DNA from: CAYVBN01 sp964538565
GTDB taxonomy: Bacteria; Pseudomonadota; Alphaproteobacteria; Rhizobiales; Xanthobacteraceae
Assembly: GCA_964538565.1 (NCBI GenBank)
Contig: CAZIGW010000062.1
Coordinates: forward strand, 1 to 50,733
Length of the DNA stretch: 50,733 nt
Direction of reading: 5' to 3'
The translations under genes and the position numbers were made by a program. The notes under the pieces were generated by a model, which worked only from the letters and a program-made list of their open reading frames with translations, searched no databases and was not told the origin of the DNA. This document shows, one piece after another, positions 17,438 to 26,154 of this stretch. How positions within the stretch are numbered: the first letter of the stretch is position 1; each line of letters opens with the position of its first letter.

Positions 17438-17581
17438 TTTGACCCCCAAATCGGGCTCCGCGGTCAGGCCTGCTACAAAAGCAAGCCCGGCTCGCGGAGT
17501 TCAGGCTCGCGGCGGGGTTCGCTCCGCGCTTGCGGGACCGCGCAGACAACCGGTTTCGAGCGGTCGGACCCGCCAGCCGCA

Positions 17582-18070
17582 TCAATTCTTCTGCGCTCGG
17601 ATGTCGTACTTTCCGGTAATGTCCGCGCCCAGCTTTCCGGTCTCGTCCTGGGGCTTGTAGACATACTCGATCTTGGCGAAGTTGAGCGAGATCTGGTCCA
17701 TCGGAATGCTGTCCCCGCCGTTGTGCCCGCCGACCGAATAGGAGCTGACCAGGGCGTCTTCCATCGTAATGGTCACGTATTCCTGCTGGCCTCCGGCGCC
17801 GGTCGACTTGCGGGCATACAGCACGACCTTCTTGAGATGCTTGCCGGTGGCACAAGCGACCATCAGGTTGGGGCTCGCCTTGTTGACCTTCATGGTGAAA
17901 TGGAAATCCTGGAAGCTCACCTTGCCGGTGCCGCCGCCCGATCCGTAATAGAACGATCCACTATTGGTGGCGCCCCACGAGAAGCTCTCGATTTCGATGG
18001 CGCCCTTGTGCTTCGAATCCTGGGATTCGCCCTGGACACCGTCGATCACAAGCAAATAGTCGGATGGCAT
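17582..18070 (-). CDS. hcp: T6SS inner tube protein Hcp/TssD
   Basis: A 162-aa protein starting ATG 18070 with AGGGACG upstream (an in-frame ATG at 18085 is less well placed). The PSDYLLVIDGVQGES opening, the IESFSWGATNSG strand, FHFTMKVNKASPNLMVACATGKHLKKV and the ending NFAKIEYVYKPQ are hallmarks of Hcp, which stacks as hexamers in the tube and can carry small effectors in its lumen. There is no C-terminal toxin extension. It sits between tssC and tssE with 70-145 bp gaps, usual for a highly expressed tube gene. Confidence 0.97.
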   Translation of the reverse strand: MPSDYLLVIDGVQGESQDSKHKGAIEIESFSWGATNSGSFYYGSGGGTGKVSFQDFHFTMKVNKASPNLMVACATGKHLKKVVLYARKSTGAGGQQEYVTITMEDALVSSYSVGGHNGGDSIPMDQISLNFAKIEYVYKPQDETGKLGADITGKYDIRAQKN

Positions 18071-18143
18071 ACTCGTCCCTTTCAATCTTTGTGGCTGACC
18101 GAATCAGCCTCCAATCATCAGTCATTTCAGCGCAGGATCAGGT

Positions 18144-19646
18144 TCAATTGATCCCGCCCGGCAGGCGCGAGACCAGACTCATGCCAATATCGACTCCTTC
18201 GAGCTGATAGTGCGGCCGCAGATAGAACCGCGCGTTGTAATAGCCGGGGTTTTCCTCGTTGGCGAAAATCTCCACCTTGGCGTCCGCCAGCGGCTTGCGC
18301 GCCTTGATGGATTCCGAGGAGTTCGCCGGATCGCCGTCGACGTATTCGGTGATCCAGTCCTGCAGCCAGCGCTGCAGTTCTTCCTTCTCCTTGGTCGACC
18401 CGATCTTGTCCCGCACCATGCACTTCAAATAGTGCGCGAAGCGGGAGACCGCGAAGATGTAGGGAAGACGCGAGGACAGGTTGTCCGAGGCCGTCGCCTC
18501 CACGGCGTTCTTGCCCTGGTAGCTCTTCGGCTTGTACACCGACTGGGCGCCGATGAAGGCCGCCTTGTCGGTATTCTTGCGGTGGATGATCGGGATCAGT
18601 CCGGATTTCGCCAGTTCGTGCTCGCGGCGGTCGCTGATCGCGATTTCGGTCGGACATTTCAGGTCGACGCCGCCGTCGTCGGTCGGGAACGTGTGGGTCG
18701 GAAGGTTGATGACCTCGCCGCCCGACTGCACGCCGCGAATGCGCGTGCACCAGCCCCACTCCTTGAACGCGCGGTTGACGTTCGCCGCCATCGCGTAGGC
18801 CGCGTTCATCCAGGCGTATTTCTCGCCCTTGTGCCCGTCGGTATCCTCCTCGAAGGCGAATTCCTCGACCGGCTCCGACTTCGCGCCGTAGGGCACGCGC
18901 GCGAGAACGCGCGGCATGCACAGGCCGATGTAGCGCGAGTCGTCCGAGTCGCGCAGGCCCTTCCAGGCGGCGTATTCGGGAGTGTCGAAGATCTTGCCGA
19001 TATCGCGCGGATTGGCGAGCTCCGTCCACGAATCCATGCCGAGCAGCGTCGGTTCCGCACCGGAGAAGAACGGACAGTGCGCGGCGCTGGCGACCTTGGC
19101 GATGTCGCGGAGCAGCTGAATGTCGGTCGGCACGTGACTGAAGTAGTAGTCGCCGATCAGGCAGCCGAAGGGTTCGCCTCCGAGCTGGCCGAATTCCTGC
19201 TCGTAGATCTGCTTGAACAACGGACTCTGGTCCCAGCGCGCGCCCGGATAGAGCCGCAGATTGCGGTACAGCTCGTTCTTCGAGACGTTCATCACCCGGA
19301 TCTTCAACATCGAGTCGGTCTCGGAGTTGAACACCAGGTAGTGCAGTCCGCGCCAGGCGCTTTCGATCTGCTGGAATTCCGGCGCGTGCAGGATTTCGTT
19401 CACCTGCGCGGTCAGCTTCTCGTCGAGCCTGGCGATCATCTCCTCGATCGTGTCGAGCACGTCGTCCTTGATGATGCTGGTGTCGGCGAGCGCCTCGCGC
19501 ACGAGGGTGGAGACCGCGTTCTCCACCTCGGTGGCGGCCCGCTCCGTCCGCGGCTTGAACGCCTGCTTGAGAAGCGCGGAGAACTCGTCGGCGTCCCTCG
19601 TCTCGACTGCCGTCGCCTGTTGTGAGCTCTTGGGTTCCATGGCCAT
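18144..19646 (-). CDS. tssC: T6SS sheath large subunit TssC (VipB)
   Basis: A 500-aa protein starting at ATG 19646, with GAGG upstream. Conserved features include AWRGLHYLVFNSETD, LKIRVMNVSKNEL, EFGQLGGEPFGCLIGDYYF and the C-terminal LQRWLQDWITEYVDGDP region. It pairs with TssB to form the contractile sheath. The protein is full length. It is separated from tssB by 25 bp. Confidence 0.97.
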   Translation of the reverse strand: MAMEPKSSQQATAVETRDADEFSALLKQAFKPRTERAATEVENAVSTLVREALADTSIIKDDVLDTIEEMIARLDEKLTAQVNEILHAPEFQQIESAWRGLHYLVFNSETDSMLKIRVMNVSKNELYRNLRLYPGARWDQSPLFKQIYEQEFGQLGGEPFGCLIGDYYFSHVPTDIQLLRDIAKVASAAHCPFFSGAEPTLLGMDSWTELANPRDIGKIFDTPEYAAWKGLRDSDDSRYIGLCMPRVLARVPYGAKSEPVEEFAFEEDTDGHKGEKYAWMNAAYAMAANVNRAFKEWGWCTRIRGVQSGGEVINLPTHTFPTDDGGVDLKCPTEIAISDRREHELAKSGLIPIIHRKNTDKAAFIGAQSVYKPKSYQGKNAVEATASDNLSSRLPYIFAVSRFAHYLKCMVRDKIGSTKEKEELQRWLQDWITEYVDGDPANSSESIKARKPLADAKVEIFANEENPGYYNARFYLRPHYQLEGVDIGMSLVSRLPGGIN

Positions 19647-19671
19647 GTCCGACCTCGTCTCTTTCAGCCGG

Positions 19672-20205
19672 TCAATCCTGGCCGGATTCGTCTGTCAACT
19701 TATGCTGCGCGGCCATGCGGTCGCGCAGCGCCCGCATGAGCTCGGGATCGCTCAGCAGTTTGCGAATCTGATCTTCCGCCGCGACCTTGCCGTCCATGTA
19801 ACGCAGCAGGTTTGCGAGCTGTTCGCGCGCTTCGAGCAGCTTTGCCACGGGCGGGACCTGCCTGGCGACGGCGGCCGGCGTGAAGTCGTCCATTTTCTTG
19901 AAGTGAAGTTCGACCGAGAGCTTCTCGCCCGAACCGTCGCCCAACTTGTTGGCGACCTTCATGGAAATGCCCGGCGCGATCGCCGCCATGCGGTTCTCGA
20001 AATTGTCCATGTCGAATTCGAGGAACTTGCGCTCCGCCATGTCCGGCTTCTCGACGGTCGAGTTGTTGCCGGAGAGATCGGACATCACGCCCATCACGAA
20101 CGGAAGCTCGACCTTGCGCTCCGCGTCGTAGGGATCCTCGTAGCTGATGTGGACGCGGGGGGCCCGGTTGCGACGGATGAAACGCTGTCCGCTGTCAGTG
20201 GCCAT
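19672..20205 (-). CDS. tssB: T6SS sheath small subunit TssB (VipA)
   Basis: A 177-aa protein. ATG at 20205 with GGAGG about 9-14 nt upstream is chosen over an upstream in-frame ATG (20259) whose extra residues look non-coding. APRVHISYEDPYDAERKVELPFVMGVMSDLSG and FLEFDMDNFENRMAAI are classical TssB motifs. It is the first gene after a promoter-like sequence (20269-20297) and probably heads the sheath/baseplate operon. Confidence 0.96.
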   Translation of the reverse strand: MATDSGQRFIRRNRAPRVHISYEDPYDAERKVELPFVMGVMSDLSGNNSTVEKPDMAERKFLEFDMDNFENRMAAIAPGISMKVANKLGDGSGEKLSVELHFKKMDDFTPAAVARQVPPVAKLLEAREQLANLLRYMDGKVAAEDQIRKLLSDPELMRALRDRMAAQHKLTDESGQD

Positions 20206-20268
20206 TGTGCAAACCCTCCAAGGGCGGAACGGGTGACACCACGTTGTTTGGATAGACAAGCCGTGGAT

Positions 20269-20297
20269 ATCTAAAAAGAAATTTGTGTTTTCGTCAA
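20269..20297 (-). promoter_or_regulatory. candidate promoter of the tssB-tssH operon
   Basis: On the minus strand, TTGACG (20292-20297) and TTAGAT (20269-20274) are separated by 17 bp in a clearly AT-rich stretch of the 120-bp tssA-tssB gap. The -35 is near consensus; the -10 is weak. The predicted leader to tssB is about 55-60 nt. This would let the structural genes be expressed separately from tssA. Confidence 0.5.
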
Positions 20298-20325
20298 TGA
20301 AGGGGAAACCTATGGGCGCACCCGA

Positions 20326-21648
20326 TCAGTCCGGCGGCTTCGGCAGGAGGTCCTTGAGGACCGACAGGAAATCGCGATTGGCAAAGCTGCGGGCACGTTC
20401 GACGAGCAAGGAAATCGGGCTGGAAGGCTCGCAGACGCGATAGTATGCGCCGATTTGTTCAAGCAACGCGAAGGCCTCCTGCCGGGTCTCGACCTTGGGC
20501 CGAGCGGCAGGTACCGACGCGCCGTCTGCCGGTGCATTAACCTCAACTTCGCTTTCTTCAAAATTCTGTGCGGGCGTCTCGATCGCGGCGATTGGCGCCA
20601 GGCTTTCGATCGGAATTTCAACCGACTGTCCGGCGCCGAGACGAAACTTCGCCTCCGCGATCTGCGCCGGCATCAGGATCTGCAGAATTTCCACAAGGGA
20701 TTTGCCGGCAAGTTGACGCACCTGGCGGACGAGCAGCAAGGCCGGGTTGGATGGCTCATGACGACAGAAATAGGTGTCGATGGCGTTCAGTGCGGCGATC
20801 ACGTCGGCATGGCTGCGAATGGAGCCGGCCGCCGGCGCATGCGCGGCCCCGCCATCGGCTTCGGCGGGAGCAGCGCCCGCCGCGGCCGCGCCGGGATCGC
20901 GCCTGGCGACGGCGTCGCTCAGCAGGATCACGATCTTGCTGACGATCCCGCGCACCTTCTCCAGGCTCACGGGCGCGCCCGGAGCGTTCGCCGCGCAGCA
21001 CTTCTCGATCGTCTCGAGCGCGTCCTTCAAGGCCTGGAAGCTCGAACGCATCTCAACGAGCGCCGACAATTCGGCCTCGGCAAACGCGCGATCGATGTTC
21101 GACTGGTCGACCGCCTCTTCACCTTCGCGCGGGGTCGCCTCGCCGTTGACGAACATCACGTGCCGGTAGGCGACCGGGCCGAACCGCTTGGCATGGACGA
21201 GCGGGATGTACTGCAGCGGAATGACGACCGGCGCGCTGTCGTCGAGCGTCTCGATGACCGCCGTCCGGGCGAGGAAATCGTTTGCTTCTCCCCGTGGGTG
21301 AACCTCCTGCCATCGTGTTTCGAGCAGCTGCGCGATGGCGGCGATGCAGGTCACGAACGCGTTCAGATCCCGGCAGAGGATCGAGAACTTGGCGAGCAGA
21401 ACGAGAAGCCGGATGTCGCGTGTTCGAGCCAAGAGCGACTGGGCGGCCTGGAATTCCGCCTCGAGGTCGATCGTGGACCGATCGAACGGGCGGCCGTCCG
21501 GCCCGGAGAAATACGTCGCCGGCAGCAGTCCTTCGGCGCGCGCGATGAAGTTCAGGAAATCGGGATCGCCGGCGGCATCGAGATCCGGTCCGCATGGGTT
21601 CTCGTCCGAAACGGACGCGGTGAGGACATGGAGTGCGAGGCCGGCCAT
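20326..21648 (-). CDS. tssA: T6SS cap/assembly protein TssA with duplicated C-terminal motif
   Basis: A 440-aa protein with ImpA_N in the first half (NPCGPDLDAAGDPDF, PFDRST-like segments; helices to about 215). Family members cap the growing sheath and tube at the distal end or at the baseplate. The usual C-terminal motif, a helix with EPSSPxxLLVxRAR and a DFLxxLKDLLP end, is present at 392-436. A second diverged copy (YFCRHEPSNPALLLVRQVR...LQILMP) lies at 283-327, separated by a Glu/Ala linker. It is the first gene of the left block, starting ATG 21648. Confidence 0.94.
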   Translation of the reverse strand: MAGLALHVLTASVSDENPCGPDLDAAGDPDFLNFIARAEGLLPATYFSGPDGRPFDRSTIDLEAEFQAAQSLLARTRDIRLLVLLAKFSILCRDLNAFVTCIAAIAQLLETRWQEVHPRGEANDFLARTAVIETLDDSAPVVIPLQYIPLVHAKRFGPVAYRHVMFVNGEATPREGEEAVDQSNIDRAFAEAELSALVEMRSSFQALKDALETIEKCCAANAPGAPVSLEKVRGIVSKIVILLSDAVARRDPGAAAAGAAPAEADGGAAHAPAAGSIRSHADVIAALNAIDTYFCRHEPSNPALLLVRQVRQLAGKSLVEILQILMPAQIAEAKFRLGAGQSVEIPIESLAPIAAIETPAQNFEESEVEVNAPADGASVPAARPKVETRQEAFALLEQIGAYYRVCEPSSPISLLVERARSFANRDFLSVLKDLLPKPPD

Positions 21649-22121
21649 GATGGTCCGCTTCAGTCACCAGATTCTTGAAATTTGCGTCCGGCTCGGCGCG
21701 ATTCCGCGCGGCCTTCGTCCCGAGGCCTCGCGGACCGGACTATCGTGAGCGCCGCTCTCGGGCGAATTCCCGAGCGTGATACACGCAAGCGCGTACTTTC
21801 ACAACCGCCGAGAATTTGTTTTCGAGAGCGGGCTCCAGGCGCTCGGATAGAGCTTGCCTATCGGGCCGATTTGTTGAGCGAACGCGCGGACCTGCTGCAA
21901 CCGGTCCTCTCGACCCGCGCCACGGGCGCGATTTAACGTTAAGAATTATGCATGCAGACAGAACAGGTCCCGGCTTGCACGGGTTCCTTCGCCGACGGTC
22001 GCGCTGTTGTGTTGAAACGATCGACAGGCATCTTCCCCGCATTCTCGTGGAAGCCGGCGAGATGGTCTAAAATGCGTGAGCGGATGGGACATCCGGACAC
22101 GGCCTCGGGAGGGATATCTGC
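21649..22121 (-). promoter_or_regulatory. divergent intergenic region between tssA and vgrG
   Basis: This 473-bp stretch separates the two T6SS transcription blocks and has no credible gene. On the minus strand, TTGTGA (21799-21804) and TATCAC (21776-21781) with 17-bp spacing form a promoter candidate for tssA. A perfect palindrome TTAACGTTAA lies at 21933-21942 in a local AT-rich patch and could be an operator. Near vgrG, TAAAAT (22068-22073) could be a -10 without a good -35. No sigma54 -24/-12 pair was found. Listed on the minus strand because the best promoter candidate faces tssA. Confidence 0.4.
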
Positions 22122-24023
22122 ATGAGCTCGCTGGCGCAGGAGAAGCGACTCGCCAAACTCGAAACGGCGGCGGGCAAGGATGTGCTCGCGCTCATCCGCT
22201 TCGAGGGCCATGAGGCCCTGGGAGAACTGTTCGAATTTCGCATCGAGGCGTACAGCGAAGAGGAGAACGTCGATTTCGACAAGGTGCTCGGCCGACCCTG
22301 CTGCGTGACCTACAAGACCTATGACAAGGAGCGCGTGTTTCACGCCATCGTGGTGGAAGCGGAATGGCAGGGACTGAAGGACCACTTCCACGCCTACCGG
22401 CTCATCGCAAGGCCGTGGCTGTGGCTGCTGTCGCGCACTTCCGACTGCCGGATCTTCCAGGACATGACGGCGCCCGACATCATCCAGAAGGTGTTCAAGG
22501 ATCGCGGGTTCGACGACTTCCGGTCAAGTCTCAACGAGCATTATCCGAAGCTCGAATATTGCGTTCAGTACCGTGAGACCGATTTCGACTTCGTCTCGCG
22601 GCTGATGCAGCAGCACGGTATCTACTATTTCTTCGAGCATACGTCCGACAAGCACACGCTCGTTCTCGCCGATTCGAAGTCGTCGCATTCCGAGTCGCAG
22701 ACGGTGCCGTTCGTGAAGCACGGCGAGGCGCTCGGCGAGAAGCGCGAACACCTGACGTACTGGTCGAGCAAGCGGCGGTTCCGCACGGGCCAGATCGAGT
22801 TCAACGACTACGACGACATGAACCCGAGCGCCGATCTGAAGAGCAGGGCGAAAGGCTCCGCCCGGTACGAAAAATCGGACATGGAAATCTACGACTACCC
22901 GGCGAAGTTCAAGAAGCGGCCGGACGGCGAGAAATACGCCAAGGTCCTGCTCGAATCCGAGCAGGCGCTCGATTTCCGGCGCCACGCGACCGGGGACTCG
23001 GCAAGCCTGTTTCCCGGCAAGCTGATGAAACTGGAAAAGCATCCGACCGGGAGCGAGAACGACGAGTATCTCGTCGTGCGGGCGACGCACAGCATCACCA
23101 ACCAGCCGTACCGTTCGATGGCCGGAGAGGGCCTGGAGGAGGTCTACCGGGGCAGCTTCGAGTTTCAGCCCAGCAAGCGTCCGTTCCGCAGCCCGATCAC
23201 GACGCCCAAGCCGCTCATCCACGGCATCCAGACCGCCAAGGTCGTCGCCAAGGAGGGCAACGAAAGCGAGGAGATCGACGTCGACGAGCACGGGCGCATC
23301 CTGGTGGAATTCTTCTGGGTGCGACCCGACAAGGACACGCGCAAGAAGAAGCCCTCCTGCCGCGTGCGCGTGGCGCAGGTCTGGTCCGGCAAGCAATGGG
23401 GCGGGCAGTTCATCCCCCGCGTCGGCATGGAAGCCGTCGTCGAGTTCCTCGAGGGCGACCCGGACCGTCCGCTCGTGATCGGCACCGTCTACAACGGCGA
23501 GTACAAGGTTCCGTATTCGCTGCCGGCGAACAAGACGCAGTCGGGCATCAAGTCGGACTCCTCCAAGGGCCACGGCGGTTTCAACGAGCTGCGGTTCGAG
23601 GACAGGAAGGGCTCGGAAAAGATCACCGCGCACGCGCAGAAGGACCTGGAGGTCGACGTGCTGAATTCCGAGACCCGGAAGATCGGCGAGAGATTTATGC
23701 CGCCGAAGGGAGCGGCCTCGCGCAAGACGACGTTGCTCAACGGCGACGATGCGTTGACGGTGCAGATGGGCGACCAGACCGTCTCGATTCCGACGGGAAG
23801 CCAGAGCACCAGCGCGATGCTGTCGATCAGCCACAACGTGGTGATGACCACGGTCACGCTGACCCAGGCGACCATGTCGGTCGAGTCGCCGGTGATCGAC
23901 AACACGGCGGAGACGATCATGAACTGCACGGCAGGCGCTACGATCACGCTGACGGCTCCGATCATCAATCTGAACGGTTTCGTCCTCATCAACGGAATGG
24001 TTCCGGTGCTCGTTCCGGTATGA
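22122..24023 (+). CDS. vgrG: T6SS spike protein VgrG/TssI
   Basis: A 633-aa protein starting ATG 22122 with a strong GGGAGGG upstream. It covers the gp27-like base (residues 1-370; TYKTYDKERVFHAIVVEAEW, YCVQYRETDFDFVSRLMQQHGIYYFF), the gp5 OB-fold (about 400-480; RVRVAQVWSGKQWGGQFIPRVGMEAVVEFLEGDPDRP) and a beta-helix ending near TLTAPIINLNG. The end (VPVLVPV) follows directly, so there is no fused effector domain. VgrG trimerises and tops the Hcp tube. A PAAR tip would be needed but none is encoded nearby. Confidence 0.97.
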   Translation: MSSLAQEKRLAKLETAAGKDVLALIRFEGHEALGELFEFRIEAYSEEENVDFDKVLGRPCCVTYKTYDKERVFHAIVVEAEWQGLKDHFHAYRLIARPWLWLLSRTSDCRIFQDMTAPDIIQKVFKDRGFDDFRSSLNEHYPKLEYCVQYRETDFDFVSRLMQQHGIYYFFEHTSDKHTLVLADSKSSHSESQTVPFVKHGEALGEKREHLTYWSSKRRFRTGQIEFNDYDDMNPSADLKSRAKGSARYEKSDMEIYDYPAKFKKRPDGEKYAKVLLESEQALDFRRHATGDSASLFPGKLMKLEKHPTGSENDEYLVVRATHSITNQPYRSMAGEGLEEVYRGSFEFQPSKRPFRSPITTPKPLIHGIQTAKVVAKEGNESEEIDVDEHGRILVEFFWVRPDKDTRKKKPSCRVRVAQVWSGKQWGGQFIPRVGMEAVVEFLEGDPDRPLVIGTVYNGEYKVPYSLPANKTQSGIKSDSSKGHGGFNELRFEDRKGSEKITAHAQKDLEVDVLNSETRKIGERFMPPKGAASRKTTLLNGDDALTVQMGDQTVSIPTGSQSTSAMLSISHNVVMTTVTLTQATMSVESPVIDNTAETIMNCTAGATITLTAPIINLNGFVLINGMVPVLVPV

Positions 24024-24092
24024 CGGCGCGGGCGGGACTCCCGCAGAAGACGCGGCAACGACAGGTGTGGGTTTCAGGGCTCGGAATCTCAA

Positions 24093-24644
24093 ATGTCACA
24101 ACTCCGCTTTGCGACGGCGCGGTCGGTCTTGGAGGCGTTTCCGGAATTGACGAGCAAGCTGACCATCGGGCCGGGAGATGAGCCGCCCATCGAATACCTG
24201 GGCAAGCTCTGCGCCGAGGAGAGGGTCGCGGACGCGGTCGCGTTCTGTGCACATCTGCTGCCGCGGCGCGAGGCCGTGTGGTGGGCGTGCTGCAGCCTCA
24301 AGGATCTGCTCGACGACGCCGCCTCGAATCGCAGCGAGGCGTTTCACGCCGCCGAGTCCTGGGTGTACGAACCAAGCGAGGACAACCGGCGCAAGGCGCT
24401 CGAGATCGGAACCAAAGGAGAGAGCTCCGATCCGCTGACGTGGCTTGCCCTGGGCGCCGGATGGTCCGGCGGAATGCTCAGCGCAAATCCCGCGGCCCCG
24501 GTGGCGATGCCTCAGTATCTGACGGCGCGCGCCGCCCGCATCGCCATCACGCTCGGCGCAAGCCGCATGGCGCCATCCGAACGTTTGTCGCGGCTGCGCG
24601 CGTGCGTCGCCGAGGGCATGAAGCTGGCGCAAACCGGGCTGTGA
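24093..24644 (+). CDS. DUF6931 family protein, T6SS-associated
   Basis: A 183-aa protein starting at ATG 24093, 69 bp after vgrG. The segment RVADAVAFCAHLLPRREAVWWACCSLKD is characteristic of DUF6931, a helical family commonly next to vgrG or FHA genes in T6SS clusters. No signal peptide. Its function is unknown; an adaptor or chaperone for loading cargo on VgrG is a reasonable but unproven idea. Confidence 0.75.
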   Translation: MSQLRFATARSVLEAFPELTSKLTIGPGDEPPIEYLGKLCAEERVADAVAFCAHLLPRREAVWWACCSLKDLLDDAASNRSEAFHAAESWVYEPSEDNRRKALEIGTKGESSDPLTWLALGAGWSGGMLSANPAAPVAMPQYLTARAARIAITLGASRMAPSERLSRLRACVAEGMKLAQTGL

Positions 24645-24743
24645 TATGATGAGCCGTCGTCTCGCGTTCCTCGCGTCCTGCGCTGATCGCCGGGCTGCCG
24701 TGTGCGGACGACGGCGGCGTGAATCGACCGAACAGGGTTAACG

Positions 24744-26087
24744 ATGCGCCTTGTCCTCAAGATCGAGAACGAGACGAGCCTCCCGGACGGCGGTCCGTTG
24801 AGCGTCTCCATCCAGGGGATGCGCGGCATCGACATCGGGCGCGACCGGCATCTCGATTGGACGCTGCCGGATCCGAGCCGCACGATTTCCGGAAAGCATT
24901 GCGAGATCCGCTACCAGGACGGCGGCTATGTGCTCTTCGACGTCTCGACCAACGGCACCTTCTTGGACGGGAAGGAAGGCCGGCTGAAGGGACCGTATCG
25001 GCTTCGCGACGGCGACCGCCTGATCATCGGTCACTATATCATCGGCGTGACGCTGGATGGCTCACAGCCGGAGAATCCCGGTCCGCGGCAGGTGCAGCCG
25101 ACGTCATACAGCGATCTGTGGAACGACAGCGCCGACGCCGCGCCTCCCGTCGACCGCGCCGATCTGCAGGCCCCGCGCGAGCGGCCGCGTCCGCAGCACG
25201 CCGACTTCCTCGATTGGGCGTCGGACGTGCCGGATGCCGCGCCGCCTGCGAACGAGGTGCGCTCCGCGGTCCGGCACGAGCCGCCGCCGCGCGAAGACAT
25301 GGACTGGGCCAGTGGTCCGGCGCGACCGGTCCCCGCCCCGGAGCCGCCCCCGCCCGTGCCGGCGCCGCGCCGCCCCGTCCAGGCGGCGTCCGAATCCGGA
25401 AATGCCTGGATGCAGGAGGCAGCCGCGCGCGCCCAACCGAGCGCGCCGGCTGCGGAGCCGGCGCACCTTCCGGCGCCGAGTGCGCCGGCTGTCGCTCCCG
25501 CGGACGGGGCACCGGCCGACTTCAGCGGGCGGGTCGCGCAGGCGGCGGGCGTCTCCCCGGACCTCCTGGCCCGGAAGGATCCGGATGAGCTGGCCGCGGA
25601 GCTCGGGAGCCTCATGCGGCTCGTGACGGAGAACCTGCGGCAGCTTCTCAGGGCGCGGCTGCAGGCGAGGGGCATCGTGCGCAGCGCCAATCAGACGACG
25701 ATCCAGGCTCTGGACAACAATCCGCTCAAATTCGCGCCGACCACGAAGGAGGCGCTCGAAATCATGTTCGGACCGCCGACCAGAAGCTATCTCGGCGCGA
25801 CGCGCGCCTTCGAGCAGGGCTTCGAGGACATCAAGCAGCATCAGCTGCAAACCTTCGCGGCGATGCAGCAGGCATTGGCGCTGCTTATCGCCGACCTCGA
25901 TCCGAAGGCGATCGACAAGGCCCTCGACCAGGACACCGGAATCGGCAAGCTGATCGGCTCGCGCAAGGCGCGACTGTGGGACGCCTATGTGAGCCGCTGG
26001 CAGGCGAAAACCAGACGATTCGACGGCGGACTGCTCGACGCGTTCATGGAATTGTTTGCGGAGTGTTACGACCGGAAAAATGAGTAG
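24744..26087 (+). CDS. tagH: T6SS FHA-domain protein TagH (Fha)
   Basis: A 447-aa protein with an N-terminal FHA domain (about 28-100): IDIGRDRHLDWTLPDPSR, SGKHCEI and DVSTNGTFLDG, the latter holding the Ser/Asn residues that read phosphothreonine. A long Pro/Ala-rich linker (about 115-250) follows. The C-terminal half (LMRLVTENLRQLLRAR, NNPLKFAPTTKEALEIMFG, and ending in a helical region) matches the TagH C-terminus. In the Pseudomonas and Agrobacterium systems this protein is the receiver of the PpkA-PppA signal that triggers assembly. It is followed by tssK after 67 bp. Confidence 0.95.
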   Translation: MRLVLKIENETSLPDGGPLSVSIQGMRGIDIGRDRHLDWTLPDPSRTISGKHCEIRYQDGGYVLFDVSTNGTFLDGKEGRLKGPYRLRDGDRLIIGHYIIGVTLDGSQPENPGPRQVQPTSYSDLWNDSADAAPPVDRADLQAPRERPRPQHADFLDWASDVPDAAPPANEVRSAVRHEPPPREDMDWASGPARPVPAPEPPPPVPAPRRPVQAASESGNAWMQEAAARAQPSAPAAEPAHLPAPSAPAVAPADGAPADFSGRVAQAAGVSPDLLARKDPDELAAELGSLMRLVTENLRQLLRARLQARGIVRSANQTTIQALDNNPLKFAPTTKEALEIMFGPPTRSYLGATRAFEQGFEDIKQHQLQTFAAMQQALALLIADLDPKAIDKALDQDTGIGKLIGSRKARLWDAYVSRWQAKTRRFDGGLLDAFMELFAECYDRKNE

Positions 26088-26154
26088 AAAGATCAGGCGA
26101 TGAGGCTGTTCGAAATCCTTTGCGGGCGCGCGCGCCAATCAATGCAGGTGTTCG

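Noticed and set aside
21649..22121. sigma54 promoter for the T6SS
   Set aside because: No TGGCAC-N5-TTGC pair was found in either orientation.
22122..24023. VgrG as an evolved spike with a toxin tail
   Set aside because: The protein stops right after the beta-helix; no extra domain is present.
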